The position numbers and the translations under genes are program-made. Positions 11,865-22,163 of a stretch of 40,202 nucleotides of DNA are shown in pieces. The notes below the pieces were generated by a model that was not told the origin of the DNA, ran no database searches, and saw nothing but the letters and a program-made list of their open reading frames with translations. The DNA is taken from the NCBI GenBank assembly GCA_026260175.1, contig JAKCWW010000173.1:1-40202 (forward strand), read 5' to 3'. Every line of letters starts with the position of its first letter. Positions within the stretch are counted from its first letter, which is position 1. This DNA is from Reticulitermes lucifugus (lineage: Eukaryota; Arthropoda; Insecta; Blattodea; Rhinotermitidae).

Positions 11865-12084
11865 CCGGGATAGCGTAGTCGGCATAGCGACTCGCTACGG
11901 GCTGGACGTTCCGGGGATCGAATCCCGGTGGGGGCGAGATGTTCCGCACAGGTCCAGACCGGCCCTGGGGCCCACCCAGTCTCCTGTACAATGGGTATTG
12001 CGTCTGTTTCCCGGGGGTGGCCGGGGCGTGTCTAGGCCTCTACTCCCCCTCTGGGCCTTCATGGCCTGTTCTAGGATGAACTTC
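11865..12084 (+). mobile_element. SINE2 with 13-bp target-site duplication
   Basis: The tRNA-like head carries an A box (TAGCGTAGTCGG, 11871-11882) and a B box (GGATCGAATCC, 11915-11925). The body follows with TCCTGTACAATGGGTA, GGGGCGTG and CTCTACTCCCCCTCT. CTCCTACTGTTTG at 11852-11864 is repeated exactly at 12085-12097, bounding the insertion. Compared with the copy at 25811 it lacks an internal segment of about 50 bases before CTCTACTCCCC. A 155-codon open frame over it is an artefact of the GC-rich element. Confidence 0.95.
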
Positions 12085-12230
12085 CTCCTACTGTTTGGTA
12101 ACGTAATATGGCGTTGTGGTGGGAACATTCCATGGCATGAGGTACATGTGACATACATACCGTTACAGGAGATTCTACAGTAACGTGTTCAGTTGATTTT
12201 CATCATTATACTGATAGATATTTCGGTGTT

Positions 12231-12505
12231 TTTTTTGTGAAGGGCCCCGCAGCAGATGCTACGGATGCACCGCAGTCTTCAGGCTTATTGTGCAACCCTG
12301 TGATGAAGGTGATTAGTTTTTTAATTTTTCCTTGTAATGGAGCATCGGTGGAATGAAATTGACGGGGGAAAACCGAAGTACTCGGGGAAAAACCTGTCCC
12401 AGTGCCACTTTGTCCACCACAAATTCCACATGGACTTGACCCGGGATCGAACCCTGGTCTCCGCGATGAGAGGCGTCGACTAACCGCCTGAGCCATAGCA
12501 CGGCC
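12231..12505 (-). mobile_element. SINE1 with 12-bp target-site duplication
   Basis: This is the best-preserved SINE1. On the minus strand: GGCCGTGCTATGGCTCAGGC (A-box region), B box GGTTCGATCCCGGG, the body, the full 3' end and a short A tail. TATTTCGGTGTT occurs at 12219-12230 and 12506-12517, exact on both sides. It landed just beside the 37-bp minisatellite. The open frame of 125 codons here is not a gene. Confidence 0.95.
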
Positions 12506-12547
12506 TATTTCGGTGTTAGTAGCCATGTCAGAATTGAATTGTATTTG

Positions 12548-13010
12548 ATTGCCATGGTATCCATAGAATATTCTAACCACCATAACTTAGGATCCAGCAA
12601 TAATAGTATACACCCTAACCATCATACCCTGCGATCCAGTACTGTCGGTTAACATAGAATACATCAATATTAACTCCTAAACACCACACCATGCTCTTCA
12701 GCAGTATTATATCATAAACACCATACCATGCTATCCAGCAGTATTATATTATAACCACCATACATGGTATCCAGCAATATTATATCGTAACGACCAAACC
12801 ATGATACCCATCAACATTATATCCTCTCCACCTTGTTGTGGTATTCAGCAATATATCACCACCACCATAACACAGAATCCGTCAATATTATACCGTAACC
12901 ATCACACCATGTTATTCATAAATATTACATCATGCTAATTATTCCATGATATCAGTCAGTATTATATCCTAACCACCATACAATGAAATATCCAGCTATA
13001 TTTTATACAT
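12548..13010. repeat. Diverged minisatellite, ~37-bp unit
   Basis: About a dozen imperfect copies of a unit like TAACCACCATACCATG / TATCCAGCAATATTATATC. The landmark TATTATAT recurs at 12705, 12742, 12778 and about 12815, giving steps of 37, 36 and 37 bases. The central copies are more alike than the outer ones, typical of an ageing tandem array. Confidence 0.8.
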
Positions 13011-13446
13011 ATCATTACGCCACTTTGAGTTGCCATAATTGTTTCCTGCCATGTAAAGTATTCATGGTGCCAGCTGGGTCAAACCAAATATTATACAATA
13101 TTACAAATTGTGGGAAATTGAACACATGGTTTTGATGGTTAAGAGCACAGTAATTGTGACTGATTGCGGAGTTATATTTTGTACACCCAGTCTCAACCGT
13201 TCTGAAGCCTAGACATTCTGGCTCGGAGAAAAGAACTAAATAGCGCTGCTTCAGTGCAAGCAGTAACGCTCAACGTGTGTGAACAAAATTGCTCGATGTC
13301 AAATTCAACACTCTTTCTTACAAAGCAATCCCTTTACAGGCCTGGACAGGCCCTTAATGCTCCAGGAGGTTTAGGCTCCCAGAATTTCTAAACAATCGGC
13401 ACATGAAGTTGGCAAGGTTTTCAGTCCTAAGCACCGGCTGCATTTA
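13011..13446. other. Anonymous DNA
   Basis: No gene or repeat recognised up to the 11-base C run at 13447-13457. Confidence 0.4.
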
Positions 13447-13599
13447 CCCCCCCCCCCAGAGGCTGAGTCGACCCGAGGGCCATAGTGCGGCCGGAAGGAT
13501 TAAGTCAATGAAACATTTCAATGACACCATAGGGAATCGAACCCGCGATCTTCTGGCTTGTAGCGCAGTGCCTGAACCAACTGCGCCACCGCGTGTCCC
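13447..13599 (-). mobile_element. SINE4, apparently full length
   Basis: On the minus strand: CACGCGGTGGCGCAGTTGG (A-box region), GCACTGCGCTACAAGCC, B box GGGTTCGATTCCC, then a short body with TCCGGCCGCACTATGGCCC and CGACTCAGCCTCT, ending in an 11-base G run. It is matched by the partial copy at the right edge of the window. It lies directly against a SINE2 head on the same strand. The tRNA-like head is complete but the unit is a SINE, not a tRNA gene. Confidence 0.85.
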
Positions 13600-13691
13600 A
13601 AAGAAAAATCTCTCGCCTCTACGGGGATTGGAAAACAGGACAGTCAAATTCGTAGCGTAGTTGCTACACAGACTACGCTACTGCGCCGGTA
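13600..13691 (-). mobile_element. SINE2 head fragment next to SINE4
   Basis: On the minus strand GCGCAGTAGCGTAGTCTGTG, then a decayed B box, then AGGCGAGAGATTTTTCTTT match the head and first body block of the SINE2 at 21013-21294 (GGGGCAAGAGATTTTTCTC). The remainder is cut off at the SINE4 boundary; I could not find it on the other side of SINE4, so whether SINE4 inserted into it or replaced it is open. Confidence 0.65.
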
Positions 13692-16656
13692 TCATGTCTT
13701 TGGTGTATAGGTGGTCAATTAATTAATTCGTTTAGAGAGAAATCAAGTTACCCTTAACTCCTTACACGACATGGTAATTTTGCGTACCATCTGCTGCAAA
13801 ATTCAACAACTCAGCATGCCACCTACAGATATTTTCAGCCATCAAAGTAGTTAAAATTCTCGTGTTTTTAATTTTAAACGACTGGACACAGATAGTTTAA
13901 TGGCAAACAAGCACTATCAAGGTAATTCTCCAGCTAAACCAAAGTCTCCCAATAGGTGTCGTACATTCTGATTTTTTTAAAATTGTGTGTGTACTTTTAA
14001 TCCCTCCAGTCTATGTTACATTCCCGTCCATGTCTTTCTCCTTTATTTAATTACTCGAATAATTTTTTGCGAAGAGTTCGAATTATGAATTTCTGCACTA
14101 TGCAATATGTAATATTCTACAACCTACTGTTGCTTCTTCCTCTCTCCCCCCATAAGTCCAAATAGTCTTATCAGCACTTTTTCCCCCAACACGTTCTTTC
14201 CTTAGGAAGGCAGATCATGTTTGACACCAACATGGAGCAGCAAGTATAATTAAAGTATTACGTATTCAGTACATACACTTTGAGACAGGAAACGAAGGCA
14301 AAAGACTGAACTGAATGACAACTGGCATTCTCCGAATTTAATCTGCTGTTAATGTTTTTTTTTTGACTATAATTTTGATATTTCACTGTCGTTCCAATAT
14401 ATTTGAACCTGCTACATTTTCGAAAGGTCTGATTTACATTATGGTGTCTTTTCCTGCTTTCTGACGACGAAACGTGTACATGTAAGCACTGAAATTGTTA
14501 ATTTTCTCTGCTTTTATACTTCGTACGTCTAAAAATCCACCACACTAGCGTTAAGTTTCTTTTCTGCCAGTTCTAGACCTAATGATTTTAGATAGTTTAA
14601 AAGGCAATAGACTTTTATTTCATAAATAGGCTAGTATATATTTTTATAATATTCATTCGGTGTATGGTACCGATAAGTTCTGGAGATTTGACATTTGTGT
14701 TTTCCTCAAGAATGTTTTACTCTGGGATGTTTGGACGACTATATGGATTTGTCATTTTGTCCTTATCGTATTTTAATCATATATTGCAGTTCTAATAGAG
14801 AATGAGTGTACAGCTGTTAATTTATCCAAATTAAAATGTAGATATTTCTGCTCATACAGCCTGTTTGCCGCAAGCCTCATTTTTACTTGTCACTTTTCTT
14901 TCAGTGCAGCAACTACGCATTCCTGTGCGGAATGTAAACAAAGGGACACGTACGTCTATTTATCATACGGCGTTTTATATTTTATCCGATTAAGTGAAAT
15001 TAAACTGAATTTATTTTAGATTACCGGAGGTGTATCTGCTTTGTTTATAGCTTATCCATAACTTTGAAATTCAAACGGTTACCCTGATTCTGCCTTTGCA
15101 CAGTGGCAGACTAATACGAAGAGTTTTAGAAAGAGCAGAGTGGACTAACCGCCCGCAACTGTGTGATCTCTCTCAGTTCAAGCGGTCCAAATACGTGCTA
15201 CATGGTCCCCCGATGATATAAAAATGTAGAACTCAGATGCCCCTGTCACGTGTCTTACGTGTTAATGACGCGAACATACGTTTCTTCAGCATTGAACATT
15301 GCTGATAGCTAGCTCCGCGAGAGGAGTCGGGCAAATCCAAACCATATTTCCTGTTTTTTGTTCCATATATAATGAGTTATTCATGGTCACGTTGGAAATG
15401 TGTTTCCAAAAATTCAGAAAATTTACACTAATTATGGTTTTATGAAAATTGATTGAAGGAGAAGTAACTTTACACTGATTTAAAGTTACTAATAATGTCC
15501 AAGATGCAGGGGCGCATGTTCTGTGGCGAAGGTTTTCCCTTGCACGCAGGCCCTTCAGAGTTCAGGCAGCCCAAATTTTTCTGTAAACATTATAAAATTA
15601 TTTTCCCCGTTATTTTATTTTTATTTCACATAAATCGTTTTTAATAACAATTCCCGCTCTCTTTTGTCATCTCTTGCTGTAATTACATCAAGTATCTTAT
15701 AATGACGATTTAAATAATTTTTCGCTTCCTAGTAGTTGTAACTTCGTAATACAAAAAAAGTGGAAGTTACTTCTGCAATTCAAGTTGTTGATAGCGCATG
15801 TGCAGGCGCTTCTGTTGTGTGTAGGATTGGCGGTGTGTCCGGTGAGGAAGTAAGCGTATGGAATAATTGTGTACAGTGTAATGTTCTAGGAGGGTCCTAA
15901 GCTGCTCCTGGTCCCCTAGAAACGAATTCAGACGAGCGGTCTGTCAATAGGAACATACTGCACTATGCAGTCTGTAGCAGGCTAGGTGACGCCACAGAAG
16001 GCGCGCACGGTGTACTGTCTGGACCCTTCCCGGTCACTAACTGGACCGTTACTGCTTATAAAGAAACGCAAATACTACTGGAAGTAAATAAATACACAAA
16101 TAACAGAGTCAACATTGCTGTAGCGGATTTCGAAATTTTAGCACAGCTGCTGCCGGCCGGTATACCATTCTAAGATCGTTTATTCCACATCCCATATGCA
16201 AACCTTTGTCCCTAATATTCACCTCTCGCATCTTCTACGCAATTTTTCAAGTCTTTCCCCATCCAACATTCTGCGTCATAACTGTAGCCCTATCAGCTAT
16301 TCTCTTCCATCCCACTATAATGACAATTTTATGTTGTGTACATAAATTACGTCTTATCACATGCACAATGGAAGTTACGTCATGCGTTTATCTTATATTT
16401 TGAGACAGTGTAGTCCGATAAGTGTGCACCAACGTTTCGTAGTAACATACTGACCTCAATTTCAGGGCTTTTCCTTATGCAGTTTTCTCGAGTGCCTTGT
16501 TAACGTCATCTCTCTTAGATCCAAGTACTCTCCTTAATATGCTGTTCCCATACATCCTTACTGTATTAAATACCTGTTTTGGAATTTGTGTATATCTAAT
16601 CCAAACTCGAGTAAGTCCTCGCACGTGTTCAGTAGCGCACTGATAATCTCGATGTT
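13692..16656. other. 3 kb of anonymous AT-rich DNA
   Basis: No gene, repeat or RNA recognised. The longest open frame is about 65 codons. Several T-rich runs (for example near 14355) and no clear tandem structure. Confidence 0.5.
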
Positions 16657-16659
16657 TTC

Positions 16660-17645
16660 ATGCCAATATATGGGCATGCAGGGATATGTGACTGAGGATA
16701 TAGGGACAAGCAGGGATATATGAGGGTATATGGACATGCGGGGATATCTGCCAGAGGATAGCGGGACATGTAGTTATATCTCACTGAGGATATAGGGACA
16801 TGCAGGGATATTTGACTGAGGATATATGGACATGCAGGGATATATTAGGGTATATGGACATGCAGGGATATCTGCCAGAGGATAGCGGGACATGTAGTTA
16901 TATCTCACTGAGGATATAGGGACATGCAGGGATATTTGACTGAGGATATATGGACATGCAGGGATATATGAGGGTATATGGACATGCAGGGATATCTGCC
17001 AGAGGATAGCGGGACATGTAGTTATATCTCACTGAGGATATAGGGACATGCAGGGATATTTGACTGAGGATATATGGACATGCAGGGATATATGAGGGTA
17101 TATGGACATGCAGGGGTATCTGCCAGAGGATAGCGGGAATGTAGGAATATCTCACTGAGGATATAGGGACATGCAGGGGTATCTGCCAGAGGATAGCGGG
17201 ACATGTAGGATTATCTCGCTGAGGATATAGAGACATGCAGGGATATTTGACTGAGGATATATGGACATGCAGGGATATATAAGGGTATATGGACATGCAG
17301 GGGTATCTGCCAGAGGATAGCGGGACATGTAGGAATATCTCACTGAGGATATAGAGACATGCAGGGATATTTGACTGAGGATATATGGATGTGCAGGGAT
17401 ATCTGAGGATATATAGACGTTCAGGAATATCTGAGGATATAACGGATATTTAGGAATATGCAGGGATATGTGACGGACGATATATATGGGCTTGCAGGAA
17501 TATCTGACTGTGGATATATGGGCATGCAGGGATATCTGATTGAGGATATAGGGACAAGCAAGGATATCTGACTGAAGGTATATGGACAAGCAGGGATATC
17601 TTACTGAGGATGTATGGACATCCAGGGATATCTGACTGAGGATTC
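16660..17645. repeat. Minisatellite: 31-bp monomers in a 124-bp higher-order repeat
   Basis: The monomer is close to GACATGCAGGGATATCTGAC followed by TGAGGATATAG. A marker variant, TCTGCCAGAGGATAGCGGGA, recurs at 16747, 16871, 16995, 17119, 17182 and 17306. The steps are 124, 124, 124, 63 and 124 bases, which is four monomers except for one step of about two. Right of about 17400 the order dissolves into single diverged monomers ending at GGATTCCG. The unit length is close to a multiple of three, so long minus-strand frames rich in SxYPxSDIPACPY arise; these are not proteins. Confidence 0.95.
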
Positions 17646-19259
17646 CGAAACTCGCCCATTAATCCCTTAAACAAGAAACAAATCGTTATATAAATACTAT
17701 TGCAACATTTGTACTAATCATAAGGTAAGTTACAATACTGCAACATATTCAGGATCAATTTTTTTTTCTCAATTTTCTCATCACTAGCTGCCAGATGTTC
17801 AAACCTCGTTTCATATATCCTTATTCATCTCTTTTAAGGTGTGTTACTAGGTGGCGTGTTCTGGTTTTATTGCTCACGCAGCAAGCAATTAATCTCTACG
17901 ACGAATATCACTTTCCCGTTTCAGTCAGTCCGGTTTCGCAATCCTGCAGTACACTGTGATAAACCAAAGCAGATGCCCAAGTCTTCATTTCACGCAGTCG
18001 AGCGTCCATGAATTCTGCCTTCCTGTTCACACCCCTTTTACATTAACATAACCATGAAGTGGAATGATGCTTAATCTGAGGGTAGCTCTTACCGTTCCCT
18101 TACATCTAGTCTAGTTTGTGCAACTGTGTCTCGAGGTGCAGGTGCGCTACAATACTGGACACGGTTTTGCTTAATCACAGAGGAAACGTTAACTTTGTTT
18201 TATTTTTGGGATACCAACCAATTGGGATGTCTGGAACACCCTTTTATTTTATTCAGATCTAGGTCAGGTTAACGAAAAAAAAACAGTTCATAGCTTTATC
18301 TCTAGGCGAAAGCTGGCGTGGTCTGTTGAAATTGGCCACAAAAACCTTCCTCTAAATCCTTACAAAATGATCATTCAGAAGCATAATGTTTTCTTATCTG
18401 ATGTTGTGTAACGTGTACATTTGAAATAAACGCTGTCAAGTTACTTAATAGTCACTCATTTTTCTACAGTAAGCTGGAATTATTAGCTCACAGCTGAACG
18501 CGATGTGATATAACATCATTATTCTGAAAATGAACCATGATCGAACTATTCCGTTCGAGGGATTTGTATCCACTGTAGTCAGCGTGGTTACATCAAACAT
18601 GTTCGGTGTGAAACGCCATGTACATAACAATCGCTGTTTGTGTAACACAAACATTGCGTCTTGACACAACGCATGAACACAGCAATTACAAGCTAGTTGC
18701 AGCTTCCGCGGAAACACACAGCAAAAACGACAGGCTGTTCGTTCACTTGAATTTTCCATATGGTTACACGCAGGAGACACTAATTGGCGAACTGCAAAAT
18801 ACACGCCGCTGAGCACAATGGTAACAGTGACTCTCCGTCACCACACTGCTTTGTCATATGAACTGGCTGTGTTTAGGAAGACCATAACTGCTGGCTGTTG
18901 TTACGGGCCTAACTCTGTACATTCCGATTGTAACTTCGTATGTTAAATACATTAATATTCAGAAATTTGGTATGAAGTTTTATTCTTGTTCGTCTGGCTC
19001 AAGATGGGAACCAATGGTGGTCAATTTTAACAGGGTAAATATCTTATCTTTCCTTAAAAGAACATGAATTTTGTTTATTATTTGAGCCTCTCAATAATGA
19101 CTGTGTTCCCTGGTATTAGTTAACCTCCAAATAATGCGACAGACCTGTACGTCTGTCTGTCTATGAATATACACCACTTACAGACTCTTAGAGAAAAATG
19201 AGTCTGAGTACTGTACTGCAAATCAGCTTTTTGATTAGGGGCATCCCGTTGAGCTTTAT
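17646..19259. other. Anonymous DNA
   Basis: No gene recognised. Open frames up to 123 codons (minus, 18445-18816) have no family resemblance, and a 64-codon frame overlaps on the plus strand. Confidence 0.4.
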
Positions 19260-19562
19260 AGATGCAAATTGAATGAGAATGTCGTCAGAACAACCACAAA
19301 TTTATTGTAAAACAACACATTTATTACAACACGCAACATGTTTCGGCCCGAAATGGCCATCATCAGGTTTTTATGTAAATATAAAAATATAGCAAGAAAG
19401 TAAATAGATTTTATTACAGAACTTATCCTAGGTGTGAGAACTCTTAATAAAAGTTTGATGATGCCCCTTCCGGGCCGAAACACGTAGCGTGTTGTAAAGA
19501 AAGTATTATTTTATAGTGAATTTGTAGTGTTGTTTGACTGTGCTCTCATTCAATTCTTGCAT
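19260..19562. mobile_element. Inverted repeat with two outward hammerhead-like motifs
   Basis: The left arm (19260-19377) and right arm (about 19450-19562) are diverged reverse complements; both end in CTCATTCAAT when read outward. The minus-strand motif (19321-19376) has CTGATGAT, stem GGCC/GGCC, GAAAC, then a stem III ACATG/CGTGT with loop TTG, and partial stem I pairing. The plus-strand motif (19454-19496) has TTGATGAT (first base changed), stem GCCC/GGGC, GAAAC, and stem III ACACG/CGTGT around TAG. The centre is 19378-19449. Motifs of this order are known from Penelope-like elements; no reverse transcriptase is present. Confidence 0.65.
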
Positions 19563-19593
19563 ACCTGCAGCTGATACAGCATCGAGGTATACC

Positions 19594-20090
19594 TAGCAGT
19601 CAATCTGAACCCTGCCACTGACGGACATTCCCGTCATAAGGCAACCAGGAGTACTGCCTGAGCTAATCGAAACAGAATTCGGAGTTGACTGTTGCGAGCG
19701 AAGTGTTCTGTGCTTAGCAGCCAATCCAGAGATCCGCAACTGACAGACCTTCCTACCAGGACGTAACCTTCCTGCAACGATGGAAACAGTTCGTAATTAA
19801 TATTTAAGCCTAACGTTACGTTCTGCATATTCTTATGTAGCGTTCAACCATAAATCCTCCAATGACGGATTTACCCGCCAGAGCACAACCAGGCGTACTA
19901 CCTGGGCTGACCTAAAGAGAATTCAGACTTGACGGATATGAGGGAAGGGCTCTATGTCTGCACCTAGCAGCCAATCAAAATACGTCACTGACTCACTTTC
20001 CCGGCAGAACGCAATCAGCGTACTGCCTGCACTGCCCGAAACAGGATTCACATTTTGTCATTACAAACCCGACGTTCTGTCATTTCCTCT
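19594..20090. repeat. Diverged tandem repeat, ~123-bp unit, four copies
   Basis: Copies begin near 19594, 19716, 19839 and 19966 (AGCAGYCAATC or a relative), steps of 122, 123 and 127 bases. Each contains a variant of ACTGACGGACATTCCCG, then AACCAGGAGTACTGCCTGAG, then ACAGAATTCGGA. The second copy is the most eroded. The fourth runs out near 20090. The unit matches none of the SINEs here. Confidence 0.75.
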
Positions 20091-20471
20091 GCGGTGTTAT
20101 ATTATACACACTGTCCGCGATTTATATTTCACTGCATCAAACCGAGTTGCATGCGTTGCACCATATCCAATGTCCTTTTTTTAAAACAAAAGCTATGCTA
20201 AATACGTATGTACAGTGCCTTAGTCAAGGTAGTAACACTGGTAGACTCACCGATGTACCGGTATTGCTCTAGACTTCTTTTCCTGAGATGGCGCAGTGAG
20301 ATTATCGGCCAGATCACCGACTATCATGATTTTCGTATTTTTCCTCAGCTCTTCCAAGCAAATAAAAGCTAAGTACATCGATTAGGCCATGACCACTTCC
20401 TTCTAAATCCTTTCCAGTATATGATACAAATCATTGTACCATCTACAGAACAAACTTCACTACTCACCATG

Positions 20472-20498
20472 TATATATATACATATATATATATATAT
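20472..20498. repeat. (TA)n microsatellite
   Basis: An alternating TA/TACATA run of 27 bases, adjoining the outer end of the hammerhead-like unit that follows. Confidence 0.9.
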
Positions 20499-20499
20499 T

Positions 20500-20590
20500 C
20501 CAACAACTGCACTATAATTAGATACAATAGTACACAAATGTGTGGTAATACTCCTACACGTTTCGGCCTTTTTCGGCCATCCTCAGGGAG
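20500..20590 (-). mobile_element. Single hammerhead-like unit
   Basis: On the minus strand: stem I strand CTCC, CTGAGGAT, stem GGCC/GGCC with an A-rich loop, GAAACGTGTA, then GGAG. GGAG pairs perfectly with the CTCC that precedes the core, giving a 4-bp stem I; the position before it reads GTA, an allowed NUH cleavage triplet. About 55 bases further out, AGTGCAGTTGTTGG resembles AGTGCATTTGTTGG in the right arm at 25371-25540, so this is the same element family with only one arm. Confidence 0.6.
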
Positions 20591-21002
20591 GCATTCAACA
20601 AAGAAAAATACGGTAATGGCTAGTTATGTCATAAATGTGCAGTGTTAGATTTAAAATACAAATATTAAAATGGTTAAAAAGATTAAAAAGCGTAGTGCAG
20701 TGTGCCATTATAGTTACTTGATTGCAAACAACTAAAAGAGAAGAAAAGCACTTCAAACATGAATGGAAAGCCGCCGAATTTAGCGGTTAACAATGTGGAA
20801 TTTTGTACGATTCTGTATTTTGTCTCTTTTTTTATTTTAGGACGCAGTAAGTACTTCAAACTACACAGTGCTGACGTAATATCCGGAGGAACTGAAGATA
20901 CGTCGTCCACTTCACGCATTTATTGCTTGAACTGCACAGATCACCCAACCATTCGATGTCCCGTGAGTAGTTGAAGAAGCATGATTAAAGAAATCAGAAA
21001 TC
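20591..21002. other. Anonymous DNA
   Basis: No gene recognised. Overlapping frames of 71 and 78 codons on opposite strands have no family resemblance. The left part may be the rest of the hammerhead-bearing element. Confidence 0.4.
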
Positions 21003-21012
21003 ATTTAGTGAA

Positions 21013-21294
21013 AACGTAAAATTGTCCCTGTCCACGCCATGAGTGCGTATAGTGGGAGCAGAGGTATGGCTGCACTCATTCTTAACCTCTGCTCTAGATG
21101 GATGTGAGTGGTCAGCTTCACGCCCGGCCCCTTTATCCCCGGGAAAGAACCGCGATACCCACTGAATAGGAGGGTGGGTGGACTCCAGATCCGCTATGGA
21201 CATTTTGGAGAAGAGAAAAATCTCTTGCCCCTGCCAAGATTCGAACCCCAGAACGTTTAGTCCATAGAATAGTCACTATTCCGGTAACGGAATT
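21013..21294 (-). mobile_element. SINE2 with 10-bp target-site duplication
   Basis: On the minus strand: ACCGGAATAGTGACTATTC (A-box region, changed), B box GGGTTCGAATC, GGGGCAAGAGATTTTTCTC, a body with TATTCAGTGGGTATCGCGG, GGGCGTGAAGCTGACCACTC, and a 3' part with AGGTTAAGAATGAGTGCAG. ATTTAGTGAA occurs at 21003-21012 and 21295-21304, exact. It represents a subfamily with the long 3' region, like the copy at 25811. Confidence 0.93.
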
Positions 21295-21304
21295 ATTTAG
21301 TGAA

Positions 21305-21881
21305 GGTACATACTTCCAGTCTATCATGCAATGGACTCTTGTGTGATATCAGATGATTTCTTCATCGTAGTTTTGACATGTAATCTCTCGAGACTGTTTC
21401 TTCAAGCCATCGCTTCCTTATAAGTGAGATTTAATAATATAAATAATGATTGAAGCGTTGCTGTGAACAGTTACAAAGATAGCGCTGCATGTATGTATGC
21501 CACATTTACAGCACATAGCAATTGCATGGCAATTAAATATGAAGCAACTGCAGATAGACTTCCTCATCTCATAGAGAAGCAATCCGGAATTTGAAATTCA
21601 CTTAGAAGTCTTCGTCACGATTTTTGAATTAAATGAAATTATATCGACACACCTTCCATCTCTTTAGATACGTCTCCTCCCCGTATCCAACAAATACTTC
21701 AATTAAAGGGTGTGTGTTGCATGATGATTACTTGTAAGAGCATCAACAAACATACTTCTTTATCGTATAGGTGTGGAACGTGCATGCTTTGTCCCGCTTG
21801 ACCTCTTTCGTTTCAAATGGTTTAATAATCCGAAGATCTATTTATCACACGAAAACCTGTGCAGCCTCATTTTATCTTAAT
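21305..21881. other. Anonymous DNA
   Basis: No gene or repeat recognised. Confidence 0.4.
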
Positions 21882-21894
21882 ATAAACAGGTAAT

Positions 21895-22150
21895 GGCCGA
21901 TCCCAGTGGCCGCGCTGTCTAAGGAATGGGTCTGCGGCCACTCGCTTGCTGGGATTGTGGGTTCGAATCCCGCCTTTGGCATGGATGTCTGTCTCTTGTG
22001 AGTGTTGTATGTTGTCAGGTAGAGCTTTCTGCGTCGAGTTGATCACTCGTCCAGAGGAGTCCTACCGGGTGTGTGTGTCTGAATGTGGTCGTCAAGCCTC
22101 GATAATGAGGAGGCTTTGGCCCACTACGGGCTGTTTCGTCACGGAAAAAA
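21895..22150 (+). mobile_element. SINE3 with 13-bp target-site duplication
   Basis: The head GGCCGATCCCAGTGGCCGCG includes an A-box region, followed by a long variable arm, B box GGGTTCGAATCCCGC and GGCATGGATGTCTGTCTC. The body has GTTGTCAGGTAGAG, GAGGAGTCCTACCGG and GCCTCGATAATGAGGAGGC. The 3' end is GGGCTGTTTCGTCACGGAAA and an A-rich tail. ATAAACAGGTAAT (21882-21894) and ATAAACAGATAAT (22151-22163) differ at one position and mark the insertion. Confidence 0.95.
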
Positions 22151-22163
22151 ATAAACAGATAAT

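Noticed and set aside
11716..12183. 155-codon plus-strand frame, the second longest in the window
   Set aside because: It runs straight through the SINE2 at 11865-12084 and its target duplications; the product is translated SINE.
16434..16490. ACGAAACGTTGG on the minus strand, possible hammerhead-like motif
   Set aside because: The upstream box reads TTGAGGT and stem II is only AGTA/TACT with unpaired bases; too weak.
16660..17645. CRISPR-like array
   Set aside because: The monomers are directly adjacent without unique spacers, and the genome is eukaryotic.
16898..17674. Long minus-strand frames rich in repeated SxYPxSDIPACPY motifs
   Set aside because: They are translations of the 31-bp minisatellite. 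They are open in several overlapping frames because the unit lacks stops in that direction, and each is broken where monomers vary.
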